NCBI GenBank assembly: GCA_039586035.1
Contig: JBDHLD010000013.1
Coordinates: 57,842-121,841, forward strand
Source of the DNA: JBDHHQ01 sp039586035
GTDB lineage: Bacteria > Gemmatimonadota > Gemmatimonadetes > Longimicrobiales > Gaopeijiaceae
DNA length: 64,000 bases
Direction: 5' to 3'
Shown: in pieces, positions 51,893 to 60,905 of the stretch
Layout: the number at the start of each line of letters is the position of its first letter
Numbering within the stretch: the first letter of the stretch is position 1
Translations under genes and position numbers: made by a program
Notes under the pieces: model-generated
Database searches by the model: none
The model's input: the letters and a program-made list of their open reading frames with translations, nothing else
What the model was told of the DNA's origin: nothing

Positions 51893-54195
51893 CGTCGTTC
51901 ACCCCCGAGGTGGCGCTCGAAGTGCTGAACCAGCTTCCCGAAGGCGAAGCGCGTCTGCGCGAGTCCCTCGTTGTCCCAGCCGTGACCGGCGTTCGGCAGC
52001 GCCACCAGGTCGACGTCCTTCCCCAGCATGATCAACCGCTGTACCAGGGTGGCGGTGTCCTTGAAGAGCACGATCTGGTCTCGCATTCCGTGAATGATCA
52101 TCAGAGGGTCCTCGAGCCCCTCGGCGTGCAGGAACGGTGAGGAATCCGCGTACGCCTCCGCCTGATCTTCGGGGGCCATCATGACGGCCATCTGGCCGGT
52201 GAGGGCGTGCCACACGTTGGTCGCGGGGGCTCCGGCGACGCCAGCCGCATACAGCCCGGGTTTCCTGAAGAGGGACATCACGGTCATGAGGCCCCCGTAG
52301 CTCGATCCCCAGATGCCCACGCGCCCCATGTCCACGTACCCTTCGCCCTCGAGGAAGCGGACTCCGCTTTCGAGGTCCTCGATGTCCATGCCTCCGTAGT
52401 CGAGACGGATGCCGCGCCGGTGGTCACGGCCCCGGCCCCAGCTGCCCCGCACGTCGACGTTGAGGAGGACGTACCCTTGTTGGGCCAGATACTGGTCGAG
52501 GCCCCAGGTGGGGTGTGCGGTCCGGCCTCCCCACTGGTTGCGTACGCTCTCGGTGTAGACGGATCCGAGGATCGCGGGGTACCGGCGGTCGGGGTCGTAA
52601 TCCGGAGGAAGCGTGAGACGGCCGTGCAGCTCGGTGCCGTCCACGTGACTGCGGAAAGTCACATACTGCGGCGCGACCCAGGCATACCCGCTGAACTCCG
52701 GAGTCGGTGAGTCCGTGACCAGGCGCTCCACCACGGCCAGGCCGTCCTCGGGGCCCGAGGTCGCCGACACCGGATCCAGCGTCGTGAGCAACAGCTCCGG
52801 CGGCGTGGTGTCGCTCGAGAACGCTACCGCTGCATAGCGCCCATCGGGCGACAGCGTGGGGGCATGCGTGCCTGGCCGATGGCTGACCCGAGTGACCTCG
52901 CCTCCGGGGTCGTCAACCCGAAAGAGCTGCCGCTCTTCGGGACGGCCCCGGTTGCCGACCACGATCAATCCGCCCTCCACCGGATGCATTTCGGCCACGG
53001 CCCAGTCACCCCGTGTCAGGCGCCTCGGCTCGCTCGCTTCCAACCCCTCCCGTCCGGTCGCCAGGGCGTAGACGTGGTAGTCTTGGTCGCGGTCAGAAAG
53101 GAAATAGAGGTGTCGTGAATCGGTGGACCAGGCGATGCGCCAATAGTAGTACGTCTCGTTGAGCGGATCTCGCTCCCGTACCACGATCCGGGCGGCTGGT
53201 GGGCTGGCCGACCGCACATCTACCTGGAAGATCCTGCGGTCCTTCGCGTACAGGTCGCTGGTATCCACCGCCAGCCGCTCGCCGTCGGGAGCCCACGCGT
53301 AGCTGAGCAGAAGCCACGGCGACTCGGGCGAAGCCGGCCCTTCGTCCAGCTCGACCCACTGGACCGGCTCTCGGCTGTCCAGAGACCGCGCGCTCACGAA
53401 GCCCAGGCGTTGCCGCGCGGGCAATTCGCCCGGATAGGCTCGACGTACCTCCACGAGCCGAGTCTCGTCGGACAGATAGTCCGGGATGCCACGTAGCGCG
53501 ACATCACGGCGATCCCGCTCCAGGACGGCGATCCTCGACCCGGTCGGCGACCACCGAAAGCTGGCGATGCCCACGTCCGGTGAGATGCTGTCGATCCTCC
53601 GCACCGCAGCCGGCGTCCCGCTGGCCGCCGCGGGTGGGTCGGCCGCCATGAGCCACAGCTCGCCCTGGGTGAGGAAGGCAAGGAGATCTCCGGCGGGCGA
53701 ATAGGCGGCCTGCGTCTCGAGGGCCGGCGTGTCGGTGAGCCGTCGAGGCTGTCCGTCGGGTGTAACCAGCCAGAGATCACCGCGAAACGTGATCAGTAGC
53801 CGCCGTCCATCGGGATGCCAGGTGACGGCCGTCACGCCGGGATCACGCTCTGCCCGCTCCTCGCTTTCGGCTGCTGCCACGGGGTCGAGCGTGGGGCCCG
53901 AGAGAGGATCGAGGTGGGGCAGGTGGGTCACGCGGGTCGGCACCTGATCTGGCGCGGCGGTGTCGAGCACCCAGACGTCGCGGAAGTTACGCCCTTCGTC
54001 GTTCCAGAGGAACGCCAGGTGACGCCCATCGGACGACCAGGCGAAGGATCGGGGCGGCGTCCCGATGATGCGGGGAAGGGAGTAGAGCCGCTCGATCGTG
54101 AGCCTGGGCGCCTGGGCGCTTGTCTCACCCGACGGGACGAGGGAGACGATCGAGACGGCCAGGAGCTTCGCGAGGCGGAGGATCTTTCTAGACAT
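51889..54195 (-). CDS. Prolyl oligopeptidase family (S9) peptidase
   Basis: A 768-residue exported S9 peptidase like dipeptidyl peptidase IV. A signal peptide (LLAVSIVSLVPSGETSA) is followed by an N-terminal WD40-like propeller (about 30-520; TolB-like blades such as FAWSSDGRHLAFLWND). The C-terminal alpha/beta-hydrolase domain holds the catalytic Ser in GIWGSSYGGLMT, Asp in IHGMRDQIV and His in NAGHGWDN. Active site complete. It would cut oligopeptides outside the cytoplasm. The DUF885 gene is translationally coupled downstream, suggesting a shared peptide-degrading role. Confidence 0.95.
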   Translation of the reverse strand: MSRKILRLAKLLAVSIVSLVPSGETSAQAPRLTIERLYSLPRIIGTPPRSFAWSSDGRHLAFLWNDEGRNFRDVWVLDTAAPDQVPTRVTHLPHLDPLSGPTLDPVAAAESEERAERDPGVTAVTWHPDGRRLLITFRGDLWLVTPDGQPRRLTDTPALETQAAYSPAGDLLAFLTQGELWLMAADPPAAASGTPAAVRRIDSISPDVGIASFRWSPTGSRIAVLERDRRDVALRGIPDYLSDETRLVEVRRAYPGELPARQRLGFVSARSLDSREPVQWVELDEGPASPESPWLLLSYAWAPDGERLAVDTSDLYAKDRRIFQVDVRSASPPAARIVVRERDPLNETYYYWRIAWSTDSRHLYFLSDRDQDYHVYALATGREGLEASEPRRLTRGDWAVAEMHPVEGGLIVVGNRGRPEERQLFRVDDPGGEVTRVSHRPGTHAPTLSPDGRYAAVAFSSDTTPPELLLTTLDPVSATSGPEDGLAVVERLVTDSPTPEFSGYAWVAPQYVTFRSHVDGTELHGRLTLPPDYDPDRRYPAILGSVYTESVRNQWGGRTAHPTWGLDQYLAQQGYVLLNVDVRGSWGRGRDHRRGIRLDYGGMDIEDLESGVRFLEGEGYVDMGRVGIWGSSYGGLMTVMSLFRKPGLYAAGVAGAPATNVWHALTGQMAVMMAPEDQAEAYADSSPFLHAEGLEDPLMIIHGMRDQIVLFKDTATLVQRLIMLGKDVDLVALPNAGHGWDNEGLAQTRFAFGKLVQHFERHLGGERR

Positions 54196-54408
54196 GCGAT
54201 CAAGATCCCGAGCGTCGAGGGTGGGGGCAACCGGGGTGGGGCGGCGGCGCGCGACCTCGTCGCACCCACGGACGCAAGAAGCCGCTCCAGGGACCGGAGG
54301 AAGCTGTGGGGCAGTTGCCGACGAACACCGCCTTCCTTTGCCCGACAGACGCGCGCGCTGCCTCGAGCCAACTTACGGTGTAGTCCCCGGGAGTTGGGAT
54401 GAAGTGAC

Positions 54409-55662
54409 ATGCGCGTGTTCCCGAGATGTCGTCTGATTCACGCCGGAGCGGCGGTCTTCGCCGCCGTACTGGTAATGGCCGATCACCTCGTCGGCCAGGA
54501 CGAGGAGTCCGACACGCGCCCCGGGGTCGCCGTCCTGCGATTCGAGAGCGGCGGCTCCCTCGGGTCCAATCCAGAAGACCTCGGCGCCCTCGAGGTGGGC
54601 ATCCAGCAGATGCTCCTCACGGAGCTGTCGCAGCGTCCCGAGCTACGGATCGTAGAGCGCTCCCGCCTGAACGCCATCTTGCAGGAGCAGGATCTCGGGG
54701 CCAGCGGACGCGTTGAGGTGGGCACGGAGGCCGAAGCCGGCCGACTGATCGGCGCCCGCTTCATGGTCGCGGGCGTGTTCACGGACGTCTCGGGGGAGTT
54801 TCGGCTGGACGCTCGCGTCTTCGACGTCGAAACGTCCGAGATCCTGAGGTGCGAGGAGGTGCGCGACCGTAGGGAGCGTATGTACGACCTGATCGTCGAC
54901 CTCGCGGAGGTCATCGCTGCGGACCTGCACCTGCCGGCCCTCGACACCGAGGCCCAAGCGGCTCTGGAGGCCCGGCGGGCTCGGGAGATCCCACCGGAAG
55001 CCCTGACCCTGTACGCCTGGGGTCAGATCTTCGAGGATCGCGGTCACCTGGACATGGCTGGCGACGCGTATCGACGCGTGATGAGCGAGTATCCGGACCT
55101 CACCGAAGCCCGGGACGACTGGCGCCGCCTCCTCGGGAGCTGGGAGCTCAACGTCTTCGTGGGCTCCTTCAACGACGAGCCCAGCGAGTACGTCGTAGTA
55201 CCCGGCAGCGAGGACAACTTCCGGCGCGACGCCGTCCTCGGAGTTCGAGTCGCCTACCACCTTCCGCTGGGGCTCTTCGTTCAGGGCGAGATCGCGAACT
55301 CCCTGGTCAGGGTCCCGGCACCCAACGGGACCATCCAGAACATGAACGTCACGCCCATCCTGGCGTCGGGCGGCTACAGCTGGCACGTGCGCCACGATCT
55401 CCATCTCTTCGGAGCCGTGGGGCTGGGTGGGATGCGCTTCGAGCCCGATCGGACTCGTTCGGAGATCGACTTCGCCGCCGTCTATGGCGCCGGGGCGCGG
55501 GTCTTCCTGACCCGTAACCACGTCATCCGCGGGGACCTCCGGTTGCACCAGATCCCCAACGCTCTGGGCAAGACGCTGGACGACCTCGGCGTCCCCCGGG
55601 GCGATACGCTGTGGCTCCTGGAGCTCAGCGCCGGGCTGAGCTGGTTTCCCGGCGGCGGGTAG
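54409..55662 (+). CDS. CsgG/TolB-like protein with C-terminal outer-membrane-type beta domain
   Basis: A 417-residue exported protein of mixed build. After a signal peptide (VFAAVLVMADHLVGQ) comes a CsgG/TolB-N-like domain (about 35-175: GVAVLRFESGG, IQQMLLTELSQRPELRIVER, FMVAGVFTDVSGEF). A short TPR-like stretch (ALTLYAWGQIFEDRGHLDMA) follows. From about residue 245 it has alternating strands (LNVFVGSFNDEPSEY, GVRVAYHLPLGLFVQGE, GGYSWHVRHDLHLFGAVGLGG) ending LLELSAGLSWFPGGG, like an 8-strand outer-membrane barrel. No lipobox, unlike CsgG. I know no named protein with this exact order. It is divergent from the S9 peptidase. Confidence 0.85.
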   Translation: MRVFPRCRLIHAGAAVFAAVLVMADHLVGQDEESDTRPGVAVLRFESGGSLGSNPEDLGALEVGIQQMLLTELSQRPELRIVERSRLNAILQEQDLGASGRVEVGTEAEAGRLIGARFMVAGVFTDVSGEFRLDARVFDVETSEILRCEEVRDRRERMYDLIVDLAEVIAADLHLPALDTEAQAALEARRAREIPPEALTLYAWGQIFEDRGHLDMAGDAYRRVMSEYPDLTEARDDWRRLLGSWELNVFVGSFNDEPSEYVVVPGSEDNFRRDAVLGVRVAYHLPLGLFVQGEIANSLVRVPAPNGTIQNMNVTPILASGGYSWHVRHDLHLFGAVGLGGMRFEPDRTRSEIDFAAVYGAGARVFLTRNHVIRGDLRLHQIPNALGKTLDDLGVPRGDTLWLLELSAGLSWFPGGG

Positions 55663-55729
55663 CGCGCCATCGATCTGGACGCGATAGACTACGCGTCAAT
55701 GGCACGCGCCCCTCGGTTCGGGAAGACAA

Positions 55730-56320
55730 ATGAGAGCTCTCTCGCTTCGGCCTGCAGCGGTACTCCTGACGCTCCTCCTCGCAGGGTGCGGTAGCCAGGC
55801 GCCACCGGAGCATGTTCAAGGGACGGCGGAGGCGCCGATCTCGGCAGCGGACATGCTCTCCTACCTCGAGGCCCAGGTCGACATCGCCCGTGACAAGTTC
55901 ACGCAGCTGGCGGAGGCGATTCCCGAGGAGGCATACGATTGGCGCCCCATGGAAGGCGTGCGCTCATTCGGGGAGATCTTCATCCACGTCGCGGCGGACA
56001 ACTGGTATGGGGGCGCGCTCATGGGCATCCCCACGCCGGACGACATCGCGGTCTCGGGCGAAGGCGAGACGGTACGGAGCTATCAGGAGCAGAACTTGTC
56101 CAAGGCCGAGACGCTGACGCACCTGCGCCGGTCGTTCGACTACTTGTCGGACGCGTTGGACCAGACGCGAGAGCGACTCGACACCCGCGCGATGCTACGC
56201 ACCACGGAACTGAGCTACGGGGACCTCTGGGTACGGCTCATCACCCACATGCACGAGCACCTGGGTCAGGGCATCGCGTACGCCCGGGCCAACGAAGTCG
56301 TGCCGCCCTGGAGCCGGTAG
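55730..56320 (+). CDS. DinB-like lipoprotein
   Basis: A 196-residue lipoprotein (LLLAGC lipobox) with a DinB/DfsB four-helix bundle. The metal-binding histidines are visible: FIHVAADNWYGG near residue 88 and MHEHLGQGIAYAR near residue 175. DinB-fold proteins bind metal and include thiol transferases; exported lipoprotein versions are frequent in Gemmatimonadota and Acidobacteriota but uncharacterised. The YDWRPMEGVRSFGEI motif is typical of this subgroup. A second DinB protein, cytoplasmic, lies at 60353. Confidence 0.92.
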   Translation: MRALSLRPAAVLLTLLLAGCGSQAPPEHVQGTAEAPISAADMLSYLEAQVDIARDKFTQLAEAIPEEAYDWRPMEGVRSFGEIFIHVAADNWYGGALMGIPTPDDIAVSGEGETVRSYQEQNLSKAETLTHLRRSFDYLSDALDQTRERLDTRAMLRTTELSYGDLWVRLITHMHEHLGQGIAYARANEVVPPWSR

Positions 56321-56341
56321 GGAGCCCGGCGACTGTCTCGC

Positions 56342-56857
56342 TCAGAGCCGTGACAGCACCAGCTCTCCGATCGCTCGCGCTGCGGCCTGGCCTCCGCTCG
56401 TCCCGTCGGGGTCGTAGAGCGTGATGGCCACAGCCCACGTCTCGTCGACGCACACGCCGAGCTGGGTTGGCGCCGTCTTCCAATAAGCTGACGCTCCGGC
56501 CCAGCTGAGGGGCGTTTCGTCAGCGAAGCCGCCGACGTCGAAGTACATCTCGCAGCCGATGGCTTTCACGTCTTGCACGAACACCTCGACATCGACCCGC
56601 CCCAGGGCCAGATCCACGGGTCCGTAATCGCACGTCTGGGCGTTCACGGGCTGCCCCGCCACCGGGTTGGGAAGAAGGCCGCTCATTTCCTGATCGCTGA
56701 CCAAGCGACAAGGGTCTCCTGGCGCTGTCGCAGAACCGCTGCCGGCCGGCTCGGGTGTCACCGTCGCGTCGTTGCCGTCGGTCTCGGGAGTGCCCTCGCC
56801 ACACGAGGTCAAGACGAGCACGAGCATCAAGACCGGCCAGCTCAAGCGTGACACCAT
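56342..56857 (-). CDS. Small lipoprotein of unknown function
   Basis: A 171-residue lipoprotein. The leader MVSRLSWPVLMLVLVLTSC has a good lipobox and GGAGGG precedes the ATG. A Thr/Pro/Gly-rich tether of about 30 residues follows, then a compact domain with four cysteines (DPCRLVSDQEM, AQTCDYGP, AIGCEMYFD, LGVCVDETWAVAI), likely two disulfides. The pattern C-x-L-[VL]-[ST] with later Q-x-C-x-[YW] recalls DUF3558-like actinobacterial lipoproteins, but I would not insist. The frame is open upstream to 57013; the lipobox decides the start. Confidence 0.8.
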   Translation of the reverse strand: MVSRLSWPVLMLVLVLTSCGEGTPETDGNDATVTPEPAGSGSATAPGDPCRLVSDQEMSGLLPNPVAGQPVNAQTCDYGPVDLALGRVDVEVFVQDVKAIGCEMYFDVGGFADETPLSWAGASAYWKTAPTQLGVCVDETWAVAITLYDPDGTSGGQAAARAIGELVLSRL

Positions 56858-56866
56858 GGTTCCCTC

Positions 56867-56984
56867 CGGTGGCAGCCTCGCACTCGGGCGAGGTCGTGAC
56901 CTCCTGGGCGGTGGCGACGCGGGGAGCGCCCATAGCCGCCAGACAGATCCCCGCGACGAGCGTCGCCCTCGTTCTCTTCCGCAT
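56867..56984 (-). other. Possible orphan signal-peptide fragment
   Basis: An ATG at 56984 opens MRKRTRATLVAGICLAAMG and continues to ATAQEV, a textbook Sec signal peptide. After about 50 residues the frame loses protein-like character and runs into the lipoprotein gene in a different frame. It may be a small secreted peptide, a remnant of a lost gene, or chance. GGAGG lies 11 bases upstream. Confidence 0.25.
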
Positions 56985-57078
56985 CGTCCGACAGTCCTCC
57001 AGGATGCACCCATGATCGGACTGGGTGCGGAACCGGATCCGCGACCGTCGCGGACCCGGTTCCCTCCGGGGACCGGTG

Positions 57079-60000
57079 CTACTCCGTCACCACGCCCTCC
57101 AGCAGATCCCCGAGCTGCCCCATCAGCTCCTCGTACCGCTCGTCGAGCTGTTCCATCCGCAGGTAGGCGTTGACCGGCGGCGGATCATCCGATCCGGAAA
57201 TGAGCGTCAGGATGTTGGCGTAGTCGGTCGTGAGCTGGGGGTGCAGGTGCGCGTGGTCTCCCCGCTGGTTGTGCTTGTAGAGCTGGCCGAGGATCTCCTC
57301 GATCTCGGCCTTGGCGCTCTCCGCGGCTCGGCCGTCGGAGCCGCCGCCGGCGATGACCGCATCCAGCTCCTCGATCCGCCGCTGACCCTGGGCCACGCCG
57401 AGCTGGATGGCCGTGATCCGGTCGCGGGCCTGTATCGCCAGGTCGAACTTCCGCTGGAGCTCGGCGAGCGGCGTGTCCACACGGGGGTCGAGCCTCACCT
57501 CGAACTCCTGCGTCTGTGACCAACCGTCGGCCGTGCGCAGCGTCACCGAGTACGTGCCCGGCATGGCGAGGGGGCCGTCGGTGTCGCCGGTTACGACCGC
57601 GATGCGCTCACGGAATCCCTCGTTGACACCAGGGGCCAGGTAGGCCGGAGGATAGCGGAGATCCCAGACCAGGCGGTGCATCCCCGGATCGGTTTCGACC
57701 CTTGGCTCACCGACGAGCGTGACGGCCGGTTCCCGCATGCGCTGGAACACCTCTTCCTTCGTTCCGGGGCCTTCGCTGGTGAAAGCCCGGACCACGGCGC
57801 CCGCCCCGTCGCGGATCTCGAGGGTGACCTCACCGGCGGGCGCGTCAGCCCACGCGAAGAAGATCATGGCGCCGTCCGGAGGATTCTGCGGCCAGACCCC
57901 ACCACGCCGCCCGCCGGCGAGGCGAAGGCGATACGCGTCGCGAGGCTGGAAGAGGAACGCCTGTCCCGCCTCGGCGGCCTGGGCCATCTGATGCAGTGGG
58001 GTCAGGTCGTCCATGATCCACAGCGCCCGACCCTGCGTTGCGACGATCAGGTCGTTTTCGTGCACCAGGAGGTCCATGACCGGCGTGCGGGGGAGGTTCT
58101 GCTGGAACGGCTGCCAGTGGGCCCCATCGTCGAACGAGACGAACACGCCGAATTCGGTGCCCGCGTACAGGAGGCCCGGTCGACCCGGGTCTTCCTGGAT
58201 CGACCGAGTCGGATGGTCCGCGGGAATCCCGTTGGTGCCGTCCGTCAGGAGCGTCCAGGAGGCGCCGTAGTCGTCGGTGCGGTAGAGATAGGGGTGGAAG
58301 TCGTCCATGCGGTACCGCTGCACGGCCGCGAAGGCCCGGCCCGCGTCGTGGGGCGAAAGCACGATCTCGTTCACGGTGCTGTGCAAGGGCAGCCCGGGAG
58401 GCGTGATGTCTTGCCAGCTGGCGCCTCCGTCCCGGGAGATGTGGATGGCGCCGTCGTCGGAGCCGGCCCAGAACAGCCCGCGCTCATGGGGCGACTCCTC
58501 GAAGGCGAAGATGGTGCCGTAGACCTCGACGCCCGTCTGGTCGTAGGTGAGGGGCCCTCCCGGCGGCTCCTCGTGCAGCTCGGCATGCTCGTCCCAGCGC
58601 GTCAGGTCGGGACTGATGACGTCCCAGGAATGCCCCTCGTCGCGAGAGACGTGCACCAGGTGGGACGTGTGGTAGAGGACGTCCGGGTCGTGTGGCGAGA
58701 AGCGGAGCTGAGACAGCCACTGCTCCCGGTAGGTCAGCTCCCGGTTGGCCAGCGCGTGGGGCTCCTGGGGCCAGATCCAGACTTCGCGCCGCTGGTCCGT
58801 TCGACGGTCCAGCCGGCTGACCCATCCTTTGCACGCTCCGAAGACCACGTTGGGATCCCTGGGATCCACGGCGATCGGCCCGGTTTCGCACCCGGGCCCC
58901 TGATGCCAGTTCTCGAAGGGAGTGAGGCCCTTCGTGGCCCGGCTCGCCACCGAGATCGTGGTGTTGTCCTGTTGCGGGGCGTACAGCCGGTAGGGGAATT
59001 CGTTGGTCGCGATGACCGTGTAGTACTCGCCCGTGGGCTGATTGTACTGGGTGGACCAGGTGGCTCCGTCGGTGAACGTGACGTTGGCGCCCCCGTCGTT
59101 CGACTGGATCCAGATGTTCGGCTGGTCGGGGTTGATCCACATGTCGTGGTTGTCGCCGTGGGGCGTGGGGATGTTGACCAGCGTTTCACCGCCGTCGTCG
59201 GAGCGAAAGAAGCTCTCGTTGTTGATGAAGACGACGTCGGGATCCGTGGGGTGCGCGTCCACGTGGGTGTAGTACCAGGGGCGCGCCATCATATTGCGGT
59301 CGTCGCTGATGTGGGCGAACGACGCGCCCCGATCCTCGCTCCGGTACAGTCCGCGCAGGTCGCCCTCGGCCTCCAGCAGCACGTACACCCTGTCGGGCAT
59401 GGTGGGAGGAATGGCCAGGCCGATCCGCCCGATCATCTCCGGGATGCCATTCGTGAGCTTGGTCCACGTATCCCCGCCGTCGGTGGTCTTGAATACGCCG
59501 CCGTTCGTGGCGCCACTCCGCATGGTCCAGGGCTTACGTTCCGCGGTCCACATGGCGGCGTAGAGCGTGGCTGGATCGTCGGGGCTCATCATCAGATCGA
59601 TGGCGCCCGTGCCTTCGTTCACGTACAGGACCTTCTCCCAGGTCCCGCCTCCATCCCGTGTACGGTATACGCCCCGATCCTCACTGGGGCCGAACACGCT
59701 GCCCAGGGCGGCGACGTAGACGTGATCGGGATCGCTCGGGTGGATCCAGATGCGGTTGATGTGGCGGGACTCGGGCAGGCCGATCCACTGCCACGTGGCC
59801 CCGTCGTCCGTTGACCGGTACATGCCGTGCCCGACTGAAACGTTGCCCCGCACGCCGCCCGACCCCGTGCCCGCGTAGACGATGTCGGGGTTGGACGGCG
59901 CCACGGCCAGCGCGCCGACCGGGCCCACCTCGAGGTAGCCGTCGGAGATGTTCCGCCAGGTGTGACCCGCGTCGTCCGTGCGCCAGATCCCACCTCCCAC

Positions 60001-60213
60001 CGTTCCCATCAGGAAGGTGTAGGGCCGGTCTCGATATCCGGTGACGGCCGTTGAACGGCCGCCACGAGTGGGCCCCACGGACCGGTATTCGAGCGCTTGG
60101 AAGAGAGCCGGATCGACCGTCGTGTTGGCGTCGGGGGCCTGGGCCGAGAGAGAGATCGACGTGAGAGAGAGGCTGGCGGCGACCGCCAGGATCCCGGAGA
60201 GGCGCAGGGTCAT
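57079..60213 (-). CDS. Secreted Asp-box (BNR/sortilin-like) propeller protein, paralogue 2
   Basis: A 1044-residue exported protein, paralogous along its length to those at 38485 and 60906. Signal peptide LAVAASLSLTSISLSAQA; GGAGG five bases before the ATG. The opening YRSVGPTRGGRSTAVTG and PYTFLMGTVGGGIWRTDDAG closely match RLIGPHRAGRVTAVAG and the next segment of paralogue 1. Asp boxes include TDDAGHTW, STDDGATW, TRDGGGTW, TTDGGDTW, SRDGGASW and TDDYGASW. A C-terminal beta domain (about 800-930) is followed by helices with charged heptads. Probably a surface or secreted binding propeller; catalytic residues not identified. Confidence 0.9.
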   Translation of the reverse strand: MTLRLSGILAVAASLSLTSISLSAQAPDANTTVDPALFQALEYRSVGPTRGGRSTAVTGYRDRPYTFLMGTVGGGIWRTDDAGHTWRNISDGYLEVGPVGALAVAPSNPDIVYAGTGSGGVRGNVSVGHGMYRSTDDGATWQWIGLPESRHINRIWIHPSDPDHVYVAALGSVFGPSEDRGVYRTRDGGGTWEKVLYVNEGTGAIDLMMSPDDPATLYAAMWTAERKPWTMRSGATNGGVFKTTDGGDTWTKLTNGIPEMIGRIGLAIPPTMPDRVYVLLEAEGDLRGLYRSEDRGASFAHISDDRNMMARPWYYTHVDAHPTDPDVVFINNESFFRSDDGGETLVNIPTPHGDNHDMWINPDQPNIWIQSNDGGANVTFTDGATWSTQYNQPTGEYYTVIATNEFPYRLYAPQQDNTTISVASRATKGLTPFENWHQGPGCETGPIAVDPRDPNVVFGACKGWVSRLDRRTDQRREVWIWPQEPHALANRELTYREQWLSQLRFSPHDPDVLYHTSHLVHVSRDEGHSWDVISPDLTRWDEHAELHEEPPGGPLTYDQTGVEVYGTIFAFEESPHERGLFWAGSDDGAIHISRDGGASWQDITPPGLPLHSTVNEIVLSPHDAGRAFAAVQRYRMDDFHPYLYRTDDYGASWTLLTDGTNGIPADHPTRSIQEDPGRPGLLYAGTEFGVFVSFDDGAHWQPFQQNLPRTPVMDLLVHENDLIVATQGRALWIMDDLTPLHQMAQAAEAGQAFLFQPRDAYRLRLAGGRRGGVWPQNPPDGAMIFFAWADAPAGEVTLEIRDGAGAVVRAFTSEGPGTKEEVFQRMREPAVTLVGEPRVETDPGMHRLVWDLRYPPAYLAPGVNEGFRERIAVVTGDTDGPLAMPGTYSVTLRTADGWSQTQEFEVRLDPRVDTPLAELQRKFDLAIQARDRITAIQLGVAQGQRRIEELDAVIAGGGSDGRAAESAKAEIEEILGQLYKHNQRGDHAHLHPQLTTDYANILTLISGSDDPPPVNAYLRMEQLDERYEELMGQLGDLLEGVVTE

Positions 60214-60352
60214 AGAAACCTCCGGACTTGGTGCACGATCTGGACCGATGTCGTCAACCTAGGCGGGGGGGTGGCCCCGCGCACGGGGGTGGACCTGCGG
60301 ACATTGGTGGCCGCGTCACCTGGCCGTCGCCGCATCGCTACCTCGCCTGCGC

Positions 60353-60856
60353 CTACACCGGAGGTGCCTCCATCCCGTACTGTCCCCACTCCTCCTTGGC
60401 CGGTCCGAAGACCCCAGGTACCTGGAGGCCCGCCTGTCTCATCAACACGGTCAGCTGGGCGCGGTGATGCACCTCGTGGAGAATCAGCGCGTGTGCGCTC
60501 GCGCCGCGGGCCCACGTCTGCCCGTACATGTCGTCGGTCTCCGCAAGCGTGGCGTCGGACCAGTTGGCGGTCACCGCGTCGACGAGCTCCGACGATACCG
60601 CGTCATACGCCTCGCGGATCGAGTCGGCCGTCTCGGGTGGGGGCGTATGCTGGTCGACGGACGAAAGCCCGAGCCCGGTTCGGTTCATCATCTCGGGCAC
60701 GGTGATCACGATGTGCCACGCGAGGCGCCGGATGGTCCGGTGACCTTCCGCTACCTCCTGGTCCAGGGAGGCTTCGGTCAGGGCGCCCAGGATCCTCGCG
60801 GTGCCCTCAGCGAGGTTTTGGTACTGTTCGAGGAAATCGTCGACGCGTCGGTACAT
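60353..60856 (-). CDS. DinB family protein (cytoplasmic)
   Basis: A 167-residue DinB-fold four-helix bundle without signal peptide. Metal-ligand histidines lie in LAWHIVITVPEM (near 48) and LHEVHHRAQLTVL (near 130), spaced as in DinB/YfiT-type proteins. It ends PGVFGPAKEEWGQYGM, a tail common in this group. AGGAGAAAG precedes the ATG. It lies between two Asp-box paralogues on the same strand, 49 bp after the upstream one and 139 bp before the next, so it could share a transcript with paralogue 3. Function unknown; damage-inducible in some bacteria. Confidence 0.93.
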   Translation of the reverse strand: MYRRVDDFLEQYQNLAEGTARILGALTEASLDQEVAEGHRTIRRLAWHIVITVPEMMNRTGLGLSSVDQHTPPPETADSIREAYDAVSSELVDAVTANWSDATLAETDDMYGQTWARGASAHALILHEVHHRAQLTVLMRQAGLQVPGVFGPAKEEWGQYGMEAPPV

Positions 60857-60905
60857 GGCTTTCTCCTCTCATGGCGAGCGGGTGCGGGGCCTTTGGTCCC
60901 GATGG

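Noticed and set aside
57676..59814. A 712-codon open frame opposite the Asp-box gene
   Set aside because: Antisense to a gene with clear signal peptide and Asp boxes; composition is that of a high-GC complement, with no motif.
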